A DNA stretch of 64,000 nucleotides, taken from positions 1,250,051 to 1,314,050 of the forward strand of contig NZ_BMZE01000001.1 in assembly GCF_014652635.1 (NCBI RefSeq), in the 5' to 3' direction. The position numbers and the translations under genes are program-made. Below, piece by piece: positions 51,738 to 61,291 of this stretch (its first letter is position 1; every line of letters starts with the position of its first letter). The notes under the pieces are model-generated. The model saw only the letters and a program-made list of their open reading frames with translations. It did not search any database and was not told where the DNA came from. Source of the stretch: Devosia pacifica. GTDB lineage: Bacteria; Pseudomonadota; Alphaproteobacteria; Rhizobiales; Devosiaceae.

Positions 51738-53162
51738 TTACTGTTCCTTCGACGGGATGACCGGGAAACCAAGTCCCGCGATTTGACGGAGGAAACTCTC
51801 ATCCCGCCGGGCTACATCGAAGGCGGGATCAATGCTGTAGTAGAAGGCTTGTCGCGTGGGCGTGTTTTCGAGCTGATCGACGGCGCCCTGCCAGTCGCCG
51901 GCCAAGGCAAGCACATGGGCGCGAAAGTACTGTTCGAGACTGTCGCGGAGATCGGGGCGTCTGGCGGCGCTGGCCATGGCGTCAATCATTGCGGCTTCGC
52001 CACCTCTGCGCCATCCCGCCTCGGCCGCTTCAGCCAGGATCTCGCCGGATCGACTATCGATCAAGTCGAACCAGTCATGTAGGGTCGCAAGATAAGCTGG
52101 CAGATCGTGGGCTGCGAGCTCGGAGAACAATAGGAACCGGTAGGGGTTGCGGTAGTTGGTCTCGTTCTGCAGCAGCTGAAGAAGAACGTTCCGGGCGCCA
52201 TGCGCGTCTCCCTGTCCCAGCTGTATCATCGCCTGGGAAACCAGGATTGACCGCGACTCTGGCAAGATCTCACGAGCCTTGCGTATCTGCGTTTCCGCTT
52301 CGTTGAGCCGGCCACTCGTCATCAAGGCTGAGGCATACCATTGCCTGGCTTGCGCATTGTCGGGATCGGCTGCGATAGCCCTTTCGAAGTACTCAAATGC
52401 CTCGTCATAGTTCTTGCGCCAAAAGTAGGACAGGTCACCGAGGACGGTCAGCGCCGAAGCCTGGCGGGGATCGATCTCAATGGCACGCTTGGCCGCCTCC
52501 ATCGACAGGCCATAGCCTTCTTCTGCCGGCTTCACGTGATACTCGACCATGAGATTGTAGATCGTTGCGAGATCTGCTTCGGCATCCGCAAATCGTGGGG
52601 CGAGCTGAGTGACCTGGTGCAAAAGCCTCTCTGCCTCCAGCAAACTGTCGCGGGTCCTCTTCGGCCACAGATAACCGGCTTCGCTGTAAAGAGTATAAAC
52701 GGCATCAGGCAGCGTTTCGGCAGTGCGGGCGGTCGCTGGGGCTTGGTCACTGTAGGCGGTCCAAAAATAAACAGTAGTTACGAACAGCAAGCCCAATGCC
52801 ATGAGGGCCACTACGGCCCGCGACAGTGCAGAGGTCACCCGGCCGGGGAACCCCGATAGTGTTTGCGCGTCGGTGCTCTCATCGCGTTCCATCGAGCCAG
52901 CGCTTGCCGCGATAGCGTTCAGAGCATCACCTGGTTCAAGTGGTTGGGATTGAGCGCCGTGCCCGTGCGTCAGCCATGCGTCGAGTTCATGCGCGTAAGC
53001 GTATACAGACACGCCCTTTTTGCCGGCCGCGCGATGCACCGGTAACGCACGGGTTTCGGCCCAACGTCGTACCGTGCTCTGGTTGCGTTTGAAATGATCG
53101 GCGATTGCCTGCCATCCCGAAAGCAGGTCCTCGCTGAGGCCCACAGTCTTGTTGCCATCCAT
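51738..53162 (-). CDS. Membrane-spanning MerR-like HTH regulator with periplasmic TPR domain
   Basis: A 474-residue protein. Residues 8-65 form a MerR/excisionase-like DNA-binding domain (LLSGWQAIADHFKRNQSTVR, RRWAETRALPVHRAAGKKGV, then HELDAWL). A single membrane helix follows at about 112-132 (AVVALMALGLLFVTTVYFWT). Residues 150-460 are TPR-type helical repeats (for example DYDP-like EIDPRQASALTVLGDLSYFW and AADPDNAQARQWYASALMTS). The order resembles CadC/ToxR-type one-component regulators, which bind DNA from the membrane. It diverges from the giant exoprotein gene and probably controls it. Confidence 0.82.
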   Translation of the reverse strand: MDGNKTVGLSEDLLSGWQAIADHFKRNQSTVRRWAETRALPVHRAAGKKGVSVYAYAHELDAWLTHGHGAQSQPLEPGDALNAIAASAGSMERDESTDAQTLSGFPGRVTSALSRAVVALMALGLLFVTTVYFWTAYSDQAPATARTAETLPDAVYTLYSEAGYLWPKRTRDSLLEAERLLHQVTQLAPRFADAEADLATIYNLMVEYHVKPAEEGYGLSMEAAKRAIEIDPRQASALTVLGDLSYFWRKNYDEAFEYFERAIAADPDNAQARQWYASALMTSGRLNEAETQIRKAREILPESRSILVSQAMIQLGQGDAHGARNVLLQLLQNETNYRNPYRFLLFSELAAHDLPAYLATLHDWFDLIDSRSGEILAEAAEAGWRRGGEAAMIDAMASAARRPDLRDSLEQYFRAHVLALAGDWQGAVDQLENTPTRQAFYYSIDPAFDVARRDESFLRQIAGLGFPVIPSKEQ

Positions 53163-53384
53163 GCGCCTGATCCCTCGAGCAAAATCGCCAGTATCATGCG
53201 CTCACTCCTGCATTTTTTCAAAATGTAAGCAATAACCCCGTTGGCGTATATGCGGACGCTGGCGTTGTGTTGGGAGATGTTTGTTCCTTGGCTCAAAGCC
53301 CTCAGTATTTGAAGTCGAGCGACTGAGAAAAAACTGACTTGGGAACCTATTGCCGTAAATCAGCCAAATATGAGCGTAGATGAA

Positions 53385-53404
53385 CGCACATGCGCGCACA
53401 TGCA
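53385..53404. repeat. Tandem 10-base repeat in the divergent spacer
   Basis: CGCACATGCG is followed directly by CGCACATGCA, so two copies lie one DNA turn apart. It lies between the TPR regulator and the exoprotein gene, 160 bases before the latter's start, and may be a binding site for that regulator. The rest of the spacer (53163-53564) is AT-richer than its surroundings and shows no gene. Confidence 0.45.
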
Positions 53405-53564
53405 AAGTTTTCGTAAGCTCCTGATTTCCCTAAATTGTTGGCAATCCGACTGTCGAGCGTCCCTCCTTAGACAGTCTCAGCTGAATAGCCAGATACGGCA
53501 ATTTCGTTGGGCATAGCTGGAGGAGGTCTCGCGGCCGCGAATGCATCAGCAGGGAAGACAAGTC

Positions 53565-56500
53565 ATGCCAATTTCACCGGATGAAATTGAACGCGTTTCC
53601 GTCAGCGGAGACGGCGTCGAGGGGAATAGCTATAGCGCCAGCCTAACCTCGATGTCAGCAGATGGCCGATACGTAGTTTTCGCGAGCCAGGCAAGCAACC
53701 TGACCGGCACCGCAACCAGCGGTAGCCAAATCTTTCGCAAGGACATGCTGACTGGTGAGGTGGATTTGGTCTCTTCAGACGACACCGGCGCATACGGTTT
53801 GGGAACCAGCGACAACCCCGAGATCAGCGCTGATGGACGCTACGTGGTCTTTGAAAGTACCGCGGCCAATTTGGTGGCGGGCGATACGGGCGGCGCCAGG
53901 GACGTCTTTCTCAAGGACCTCCAGACCGGCGCAATTACCCGCGTTTCTGAACTCAACGATGGGACGAGCGGCAACGGTGACAGCGGCCAGGCATCGATCT
54001 CTGCCGATGGCCAGTATGTCACGTTCTTCAGCCTTGCTGGCAATCTGACAGGTGAAACCAGTAACGGGCAGGATCAGATCCTGTTTTGGGACAAGGATAC
54101 AGGGGCATTTACCCGGATAAGCGAAGCGCCTGATGGGGGATTGGGCAATGGTCTGAGCCGATCGCCTCACATTTCCGGGGATGGGCGCTATGTGGTTTTC
54201 GACAGTCAGGCATCCAACCTATCGAGCGACAATGACATCTATAATGATGTCTTCCTATGGGATCGGGACAACCCCGGACTGACGCTGATCTCCACCGGCG
54301 GCGCCCATCAGAGTGCTAGCAGCTATTCCCCGATACTCTCCGACGACGGAAAGGTCATCACATTCTATAGCGCCGCAACCAATCTCGTTGCCGACGCTGA
54401 CACCAACGGCTCTACCACAGATGCGTTCGCCTATTTCTTTGACACCGACACGATCGAAAGTGTGTCCGACACGCAGGGGGGCGATCAAGCTGACAGTGGT
54501 GTAATCAGCGGTACGGTATCCAACGAGACCGCGAACGGTGATCGCTTCGTCGTCCTGCGATCGACAGCATCCAACTACCCCGACTCCCCGAGTACACAGT
54601 CGGCCCCCGTCAATCAGGTCTACGTGAAGAATCTTCGCACTGGTGAACTGATCAACATCTCCCAAGGTGAGGCCGCAGGGGGCGGGGCTGTGTCACAAGA
54701 CGGCTCCTTTTTCACCTATTTCAGCTCTGCGTCCAACCTGGTGCCGGACGACACAAACGCCTCTGAAGATATCTTCCAGCTTGGGCACGATGGCGTGCTC
54801 GATGCCCGGATTTCAATTGGAGCCGATGCCACCAGTGTCAATGAAGGCGGCAGCGGCACAACCAACTATACGTTCACTGTATCGCGGGGTGGCGAGCTTA
54901 TCGGCCAGTCCTCCGTCGACTACGCAGTCACCGGCTCGGGAACAAACGCCGCTGAGGCCTCAGATTTTACCGAAGGCACGCTTCCGTCAGGAACCGTCGA
55001 ATTCGCCTATGGTCAAACGGAGGCAACGCTGACGATCCAGATCGCCGGCGACGTCGATATCGAGCCGGATGAGACCTTCACTGTCACCCTATCGGATCCT
55101 CAAAATGCGGCAATCACCACAGCAAGTGCTAGCGGCACTATCGCCAATGATGATCCGGGCAACGCGACGGCGAGCCCTGTGGCGCTTGATGTCGATTTTG
55201 GTCAAATCGGCAAAGGTGTCGACGTCACCGCCAATGCCGCGGATGTGGTTTCCGACTTTGCGACCGACGCGGACACCGACCTCTCAGCCGCATCCCTGAC
55301 TTTTCTCACTGCCAGCGTCGATGGCGTGAGCTACAGCCTCGCAGACATCGGCTTTTCATACACAATGGGTGCCGGTGATGCCGGCAGCTTCACCATCAAC
55401 AATGAGACGGTCGCTGCCTTCGCATCACTCACCAGCGGTCAAACTGCAAATGTCTCAATTTCGTTCGAGGTCAGCGATGGAACCACCACCGATACCGGAG
55501 TGCTGACTTATCAAGTGGTGGGCGGCGTCAATACATATGACGCAGCGATTGACCTTCTCGGACCAAGCGTTGTTGACCAGGAGGTTGTGGCAGAAGCGAA
55601 TGCCGCCGGCAACGAGAGCAAGGCCGGTGTCGCAGTCACCGGCCCGCTGTCGCTTGAGGCGCTTTTTGGCGAGCTCGAGCTTGCCGGAACCGTGAGCGAA
55701 ATCGATGATCTGCTGTATGACGGAATCGGTGCTTCGAGCAACCTTGACAATGTGGCGGTTGCCATTGCCTCAAATAATGCGAGTGCCATGGCAACCGCAC
55801 AAAACCAGTCGGTTTCGCGGGCGATGGCCTTCGATGCGTCGTCAACCTCGGTGGCGTCGGCAGACCAGTCTTCCAACGCGACCGCGTTGTCCGTGGACGG
55901 GTCGTTGGCCAGAGCCGAGGCAGTGCAATCAAGTGCAGCTGTCTCGGTAGCGGTCCACGATTTTAACGCGATTTCCTCGGCCACGAATGCATCCGATGCC
56001 GTTGCTGCAGGAAAGGCAGATGGTTCGGCAAATGCAGATGCAAGAGACAACGGCTCGGCCTCCGCTCTCGCGGAACTTGGAGCTGAAGCCTCCGCCTATG
56101 CTGACGTCAACTCGGTCGCAGTGTCGCGCGCGTCGGGTGAAACCGACCCGAGCGATGCTATCTCGGACGCCTATGCCAACGCTTCGAACAATTCGGTGGT
56201 CATGGCGCAATCAGTCTCGGACTCCACCGCCAACGCCACTGGTGACATGCAAGCGGCTGGCTACGCGGGTGCTGCAAACGCGTCGATCGCGTCGGCAAGC
56301 GCCCTAAATCCAGGGACAGCAGCAGACTATTCGGGCACGCTGACGGATGTCGTCACCATAAAGGTAACTATCGCCAAGGCGCAGGCGGCCGACTACGCGG
56401 CGAATGCAATCGCGGACGACGGCGCTACCATGCCCGGCTTTGCATCGTCGATTGCAACAGCAGTAACCGCCGATGCCGACATTTCTACTGCGAGCACAAT

Positions 56501-57947
56501 GCCGGATGGCAGCAGCGCAGCATTCGCTGCGGCAATGGATAGTTCTCAAGCGAACGCGGCAGCAGACGCCGCCCAGGCGATCGCCGGCGCGATCAATGCT
56601 TCTGCCGCCGGCAGCCAGGCTGAAGGCGGCAACAGGGTGGTTGTGGGCGCCGATAGCACTACGACCAATCCAGGTGGCGATGCACCGACCTACAACGCGG
56701 GCGGTGCCCCGATTGAGATCACTGCCAATGGTAGCGGCCTTTCAGGTGGTACGCTGGTCTACGACCTGTTCGCCGTCGCGAGCGATGAGAGTTTTCGGGT
56801 AACCCGGGGAACCGCGTCGTCGCTGCCAGTTGGTGTCACGCCTTCGGGCTTGAGCACGTCCATCCAGTCGGTTGTCATATCCGGATTCCCTTCTGGAACC
56901 GCACTGTCAGCCGGGGTTCCCAATGCCGACAGCACCGCCTTTGCCTTCAACGACGCGCCGCCGGCAGACCTGACAATGACGGTGCCGGCCAGCGCGTCGA
57001 ATTTCACGTTGATGGTCGCCGTTACCGACGACGATGGGACGGCCACGGCAACGCAATCTGTCGATGTCCTTACACCGTCTTCCGGCGGCGGCGGCGGCGG
57101 CGGCGGTGGCGGCGGTGGCGGCGGTGGCGGCGGTGGCAGTGGCACCCCGCCAGCGCACACTATTACGCCGAACGCCGTCACGATCGTCATTCCTGGAGAG
57201 CACGCCGACGTCCAGACGATTTCCGGCAATCCCGGAACGGTGGACGAGGTGCATGTCAGCGTCAGCGTAATCCTTGGTGAAGGGCTGGAGAACGTGGTGC
57301 TGTTTGGCACCGGCGACTATTTGGTCCAGACCAACGATCTCGATAATATCGTTTATGGCAATGTTGGCGACACGCTCATTTTCGCGAGTGCCGGTCGTGA
57401 CTATATTGACGGCGGATTTGGCCACAACACCGTGGTTTTTACGGGTGCGAGTTCGGATTATGTAGTCGGCATCATCAATGGCGTCGCGGAGGTGACCAAC
57501 CTTCTCACCGGCGATGTCAGTACCGTCGCGAACGTTGCAAGCTTGCAATTTAATGATGTCCAGGTGCCGCTCTTCGCTACCGGTCAGAGCGTCTTGGCAG
57601 GCTTTTACGAAGCGTTTCTTGGTCGCGAGTTCGACCCAGAGGGCTTTGCCTACTGGATGGGCCAAAGCGCTGGCGGGCTCGACCCCTACGCGATGGTGCA
57701 GCACTTCATCGCCCCACCCGAGTTCGGAGAACGAACCGAAACCCTCACCTCAACGGAGTTCGTGGACTGGCTGTATCACGGCTTTCTCGAACGCGAGCCG
57801 GATCCGGACGGCTTTGCCTATTGGGTAGACGCGATCGAGAACGGTCAGAGCTACGCAGACGTCGCCGGCAGTTTCGTGTTCGCGGAAGAGGTCGGCATAC
57901 GGATCGATGAGCTTTTCGACCGCAATGACTGGCTGATGGTGGCCTGA
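53565..57947 (+). CDS. Giant exoprotein: beta-propeller, Calx-beta, Ala-rich region, poly-Gly, DUF4214
   Basis: A 1460-residue acidic protein. Residues about 1-400 carry PD40-like propeller repeats (ISADGRYVVFESTAANLVAG; ISGDGRYVVFDSQASNLSSD). Residues 415-530 form a Calx-beta domain ending VDIEPDETFTVTLSDPQNAA. Residues 670-1020 are an unusual Ala/Ser/Asn-rich region with alternating small residues. Gly1174-1191 is a linker. The C-terminal 120 residues have two DUF4214 units (FYEAFLGREFDPEGFAYWMG and LYHGFLEREPDPDGFAYWVD). No signal peptide is seen, so type I secretion is likely, but no secretion genes are in the window. ATG 53565 has AGGGAAG seven bases upstream; ATG 53541 is less well placed. 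Confidence 0.88.
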   Translation: MPISPDEIERVSVSGDGVEGNSYSASLTSMSADGRYVVFASQASNLTGTATSGSQIFRKDMLTGEVDLVSSDDTGAYGLGTSDNPEISADGRYVVFESTAANLVAGDTGGARDVFLKDLQTGAITRVSELNDGTSGNGDSGQASISADGQYVTFFSLAGNLTGETSNGQDQILFWDKDTGAFTRISEAPDGGLGNGLSRSPHISGDGRYVVFDSQASNLSSDNDIYNDVFLWDRDNPGLTLISTGGAHQSASSYSPILSDDGKVITFYSAATNLVADADTNGSTTDAFAYFFDTDTIESVSDTQGGDQADSGVISGTVSNETANGDRFVVLRSTASNYPDSPSTQSAPVNQVYVKNLRTGELINISQGEAAGGGAVSQDGSFFTYFSSASNLVPDDTNASEDIFQLGHDGVLDARISIGADATSVNEGGSGTTNYTFTVSRGGELIGQSSVDYAVTGSGTNAAEASDFTEGTLPSGTVEFAYGQTEATLTIQIAGDVDIEPDETFTVTLSDPQNAAITTASASGTIANDDPGNATASPVALDVDFGQIGKGVDVTANAADVVSDFATDADTDLSAASLTFLTASVDGVSYSLADIGFSYTMGAGDAGSFTINNETVAAFASLTSGQTANVSISFEVSDGTTTDTGVLTYQVVGGVNTYDAAIDLLGPSVVDQEVVAEANAAGNESKAGVAVTGPLSLEALFGELELAGTVSEIDDLLYDGIGASSNLDNVAVAIASNNASAMATAQNQSVSRAMAFDASSTSVASADQSSNATALSVDGSLARAEAVQSSAAVSVAVHDFNAISSATNASDAVAAGKADGSANADARDNGSASALAELGAEASAYADVNSVAVSRASGETDPSDAISDAYANASNNSVVMAQSVSDSTANATGDMQAAGYAGAANASIASASALNPGTAADYSGTLTDVVTIKVTIAKAQAADYAANAIADDGATMPGFASSIATAVTADADISTASTMPDGSSAAFAAAMDSSQANAAADAAQAIAGAINASAAGSQAEGGNRVVVGADSTTTNPGGDAPTYNAGGAPIEITANGSGLSGGTLVYDLFAVASDESFRVTRGTASSLPVGVTPSGLSTSIQSVVISGFPSGTALSAGVPNADSTAFAFNDAPPADLTMTVPASASNFTLMVAVTDDDGTATATQSVDVLTPSSGGGGGGGGGGGGGGGGGGSGTPPAHTITPNAVTIVIPGEHADVQTISGNPGTVDEVHVSVSVILGEGLENVVLFGTGDYLVQTNDLDNIVYGNVGDTLIFASAGRDYIDGGFGHNTVVFTGASSDYVVGIINGVAEVTNLLTGDVSTVANVASLQFNDVQVPLFATGQSVLAGFYEAFLGREFDPEGFAYWMGQSAGGLDPYAMVQHFIAPPEFGERTETLTSTEFVDWLYHGFLEREPDPDGFAYWVDAIENGQSYADVAGSFVFAEEVGIRIDELFDRNDWLMVA
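57084..57137 (+). repeat. In-frame GGC/GGT repeat coding for 18 glycines
   Basis: Eighteen consecutive glycine codons alternate GGC with GGT, mostly in nine-base units (GGCGGCGGT). Slippage in multiples of three would change linker length without a frameshift. Confidence 0.9.
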
Positions 57948-58779
57948 GCGAACGGCGCCAAATCCAAAAAGTGTTGATCTGGGGGCCCCGCGCCCCGAGA
58001 CGGCACTTCGTGAATTAGGGCCATCTCACCACCCAAATGTGTGCGGAAACTGTGCGGACCAAACTGACGTTACCGCTAACTCTGATGTATCGGCGTCCGG
58101 CCAGAACAAGGCTGCGAACTCTTATATCGTTGAAGAAGAACGCTGATTTCCACGCTCGTGCACTGCGGCGTCCAGTCCGCGATCTCATTCGGGTCGTGCT
58201 AGAGGTGACACCATTAGCGGCGCCGACTCTATCCGGACGCCGGGACAGCGGCGAATGGCTCCTTTTGGATCTTCAGCGAGAAGATGGATGGCATCTCGTG
58301 TTCAGTCCACGGTAAAATTCGCGCCAAGCCTAACACGAAGGGATCAAGAGTACCCAAGGCTCTGTGTCCCCCTGAATGAGGCAACTTCAGGTCGCCGGAG
58401 CTCTAAGCTCTTAGCGTGGGCTCATTTAACGCCACCGGAGATGGACCGACTTATTCCGCCCGTCAGCATCTGACCGAATTTTGGGACAAGCGATACGCGG
58501 CTGCCTGGGTGCTACCTAGATCCTCTAGGGCGCCATCATCTTGCATAGCAAGCAAGGGCTAAACCACCGTAAGGCCAAGTAAAAATTTGGTAGCGGAGGA
58601 GGGACGCGCTACCAATGGCGGCGGAAAGGCTGAAAATCCTAGGCTTCCCAAGTGTGGCAGTGAAACCCGGATACGTATCTCTGTCACAGAACTACCAGGC
58701 AGACAAGTCTTCAAGCCAGAGGGCGGAAGAACGTTGCCCCTACCTTATATCCAGCGCGGTGGAGATTTGGGCGGTTGTT
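57948..58779. other. 830-base spacer with no assignable gene
   Basis: Short open frames on both strands (for example 58037-58315) lack ribosome sites and recognisable domains. No clear terminator follows the exoprotein. It ends in the ALDH relic and may be a decayed region. Confidence 0.35.
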
Positions 58780-58995
58780 GCAGCCGATTGGGTGAGCGAC
58801 GCGGGCGGTCGCGGCCCAATAGGGCGCAGCGGCATAGGCAGCATCGAAGTTAGTGTCGGCGGCTTGGATGATGGCTTTGATCGAGGAGGTCAATCACGTG
58901 GATGCGCTCGCCGGTGCTGCCGGGCAGCTATTGTCCGCCAATCGGAAGATCGGCCGGCACCGATGCTGCTGTGCGAAGGAAAAGATAGAATGTGT
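58780..58995 (-). pseudogene. N-terminal remnant of an aldehyde dehydrogenase
   Basis: On the minus strand one frame reads LPIGGQ-stop-LPGSTGERIHVIDLLDQ, where TAG replaces the usual Trp codon of the ALDH start (I-G-G-x-W). After a one-base shift it continues IIQAADTNFDAAYAAAPYWA, the typical A-D-x-x-D-x-D-A-A-Y-A-A-A segment. No catalytic domain remains. It lies directly downstream of the iron-type alcohol dehydrogenase gene on the same strand, so the operon probably once had a third dehydrogenase. Confidence 0.68.
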
Positions 58996-58997
58996 CA

Positions 58998-60245
58998 TCA
59001 GCTTGCTTTGGCAGCAGGTTGAACGGGAAACGAAATAGAACAGCGCTCGCCTGAAAAAGCAGCTGCAACCAGTTGGTCCATACCCGCTCGGTCGACGGGT
59101 CGGGGATTATTCTTGATCAAACGATGAGCACCCAGCGCCTGCTCGGCGATCCACGGCAGGTTCTTGGACTCAATCCCGATCTCTTCAAGACTGGTCGGAA
59201 TGCCAATTTCGGCAATTACCGCTGCGATGCCGTCGATGGCCCGATCGACGGCCGCGTCCGTTTGGTCGTTGGGATTGGCAAACCCCATCAACTGGCCCAC
59301 AGTCGCGATCTCCTCGGCCACGTAGCGCCGGTTGAACTGCAAGGCATAAGGCAGCATCAGGGCTACTCCAAGTCCATGCGCTGTATGGCTCAGCGCTCCG
59401 ACCGGATATTGGACGGCGTGGCAGACCGAAGTGCCGGCAGAGCCGAACGCCAGGCCCGCCAGCATGGAACCCATCATAACGTCGGAGCGTGCTGCCAGAT
59501 CATCGCCCGTTCTCACCGCCGCAACCAGGGAGCGCCCGATGCTCGTGATCGCGCCAAGAGCGTGCTGATCGGTCAGCGCGTTCTTTCCCACAAACACATG
59601 CTCAAGCGTCATTGCGGCCGTGTCCGTGCGCCGTACATTGGTGAAGGCCTCGATGGCGTGCACCAAGGCATCAGCGCCAGACGCTGCGGTCAGCCCGGGC
59701 GGGCAGCTAAGTGTCAACTCAGGGTCGCAGATCGCGGTCTCAGGGATGAGATAGGGACTGGCGATCCCTACCTTGACCGCGCGCCCGGGATCGGCAACCA
59801 CGGCAACAGGCGTAACCTCAGAGCCAGTGCCGGCAGTGGTGGGCACGGCAACCACCGGCAGGATCGGGCCGGGGATTCTCAATTCGCCATAATAATCGTC
59901 CATGGCTCCGCCGTGGGTCAACAAGAGCGCAATGACCTTTGCAGCGTCGATACAGCTGCCACCGCCGATGCCCACAATCACGTCGGTAGCAGCGTCACGA
60001 CCGGCCTCGACCCCCGCCTCGATGCATTCGGCGGGCAATTCGGCGGCTACCCCGTCATACACCCTGACGGCAACACCGGCCGAGCGGATCGTTGCGACCA
60101 TGGCCGCGAAGTTAGCATCACCGGCCATACGCGCGTCGGTGACCACCAGGGCACGCGCCCCAAGCTTGGCCACATACCGGCCCAACGCGAAACGATGCCC
60201 ATTGCCGAACACGATATTTCGCGGTGAACGCAAAGCCCCAAACAT
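58998..60245 (-). CDS. Iron-containing alcohol dehydrogenase
   Basis: A 415-residue dehydroquinate synthase-like oxidoreductase. NAD-binding GIGGGSCIDAAK and PTTAGTGSEVTPVAV are intact, and metal-ligand candidates are Asp and His in ASGADALVHAIEAF and the His pair in HTAHGLGVALMLP. ATG 60245 follows AAAGGAACGAGCT; the frame runs further upstream through the LDH2 gene but that is not used. It is the last intact gene of the peptide-transporter operon, 11 bases after the LDH2-type gene. Substrate unknown. Confidence 0.92.
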   Translation of the reverse strand: MFGALRSPRNIVFGNGHRFALGRYVAKLGARALVVTDARMAGDANFAAMVATIRSAGVAVRVYDGVAAELPAECIEAGVEAGRDAATDVIVGIGGGSCIDAAKVIALLLTHGGAMDDYYGELRIPGPILPVVAVPTTAGTGSEVTPVAVVADPGRAVKVGIASPYLIPETAICDPELTLSCPPGLTAASGADALVHAIEAFTNVRRTDTAAMTLEHVFVGKNALTDQHALGAITSIGRSLVAAVRTGDDLAARSDVMMGSMLAGLAFGSAGTSVCHAVQYPVGALSHTAHGLGVALMLPYALQFNRRYVAEEIATVGQLMGFANPNDQTDAAVDRAIDGIAAVIAEIGIPTSLEEIGIESKNLPWIAEQALGAHRLIKNNPRPVDRAGMDQLVAAAFSGERCSISFPVQPAAKAS

Positions 60246-60256
60246 AGCTCGTTCCT

Positions 60257-61264
60257 TTAGTTGCTCGTGGCCTGTTCGCCGGCCAAATCGCGTAGTATAT
60301 TCCAAGTCACGTCGGCAATCTGGACCCCCTCCGTAATCGCCCTCTGGCGCAGCTCGCGCCCACGCTCGCCCGGAATGCGGACTTCCTCGAAGCCATCTGC
60401 GGGCGCTTCGGCCCGCAACTGCTCGAGAAAGCCATAGACCGGCGACAAATCCTGGTCGATGACGATAAAAAGATCGGCCTTGTTGGCAACATCGGACGAA
60501 TCGAGTGTGCCCTTGACGTCCCGCCCGATGGCCGCTCCCGCCAGGCTCGTGACCAGCAATTCGAATGCCAATCCCAACGCATACCCCTTGGCCTGGCCGA
60601 ACGGGGCGATGGCGCCGCGCCGCGCCGCTTGCGCGTCGGTAGTGGGATTGCCCGCCCCGTCCACCGCCCAGCCCAGGGGAATCGGAGCACCGCGATTGGC
60701 ATGATCGTGCACCTCGCCCATGGAGACTACGCTGGTCGCGGTGTCCATCATGAATGGCCCGTTGCCGGTTGGCAGGCCGATGGCGATCGGATTCGTGCCA
60801 ATCATCGCCCGGCGGCCTCCCCAAGGATGGACCAAAGCTTCACTGGTCGAAAAGGCGATCAGGCAGCGGTCGGCTTCCGCCACGCGGTCGGCGTAGAAGC
60901 CGAGCATGCCGATGTGGTTGGAGTTCGCAATCGAGGCGATGGCGACCCCTTGAGTAGAAGCCCGCTCGAGCAATGCATCAATGGCGGCCTGCGCCACCAC
61001 CGGCCCCAGCCCACGCTCGCCGTCGACAAAGAGAAAGCCAGGCGAACGCCACTCATGCCGGCCACGCGTCTCCGGATCGGCAACACCGTTGGCAATGCGC
61101 TCAACGATCCGCGGCAAGCGCAATAGACCATGCGAGGCGATGCCGCGCATCTCCGCATCGAACAAGAGGTCGCGTTGCAGACGGGCATGCGCCGGAGGCA
61201 CACCAGCCCCGGCGAGGACGCAATCCACGACGGCATGGGCCTCGAGAAGATCTATAGTGGGCAT
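60257..61264 (-). CDS. LDH2-family malate/lactate-type dehydrogenase
   Basis: A 335-residue NAD(P)H-dependent oxidoreductase. Family motifs are MRGIASHGLLRLPRIVERI, ANSNHIGMLGFYADRVAE (with the catalytic His), GTNPIAIGLPTGNGPFMMDT and PFGQAKGYALGLAFELLVTS. LDH2 members reduce 2-keto acids or imines, including ureidoglycolate, sulfolactate and delta-piperideine-2-carboxylate. It sits between a peptide-type ABC transporter gene and an alcohol dehydrogenase gene, so its substrate presumably comes from what that transporter imports. Confidence 0.92.
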   Translation of the reverse strand: MPTIDLLEAHAVVDCVLAGAGVPPAHARLQRDLLFDAEMRGIASHGLLRLPRIVERIANGVADPETRGRHEWRSPGFLFVDGERGLGPVVAQAAIDALLERASTQGVAIASIANSNHIGMLGFYADRVAEADRCLIAFSTSEALVHPWGGRRAMIGTNPIAIGLPTGNGPFMMDTATSVVSMGEVHDHANRGAPIPLGWAVDGAGNPTTDAQAARRGAIAPFGQAKGYALGLAFELLVTSLAGAAIGRDVKGTLDSSDVANKADLFIVIDQDLSPVYGFLEQLRAEAPADGFEEVRIPGERGRELRQRAITEGVQIADVTWNILRDLAGEQATSN

Positions 61265-61291
61265 GAAGTGCTCTCAGTTGGTCAAGGCGGG

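Noticed and set aside
57084..57137. CRISPR-like or other direct-repeat array
   Set aside because: The repeat is a run of glycine codons inside a coding frame, without spacers.
58037..58315. 92-codon plus-strand frame after the exoprotein
   Set aside because: Arg/Leu-rich sequence with no ribosome site or domain.
58998..60824. 608-codon minus-strand frame covering the iron-type dehydrogenase and part of the LDH2 gene
   Set aside because: Only the part from 60245 resembles a protein; the upstream part is a shadow of the LDH2 gene, which is read in another frame.
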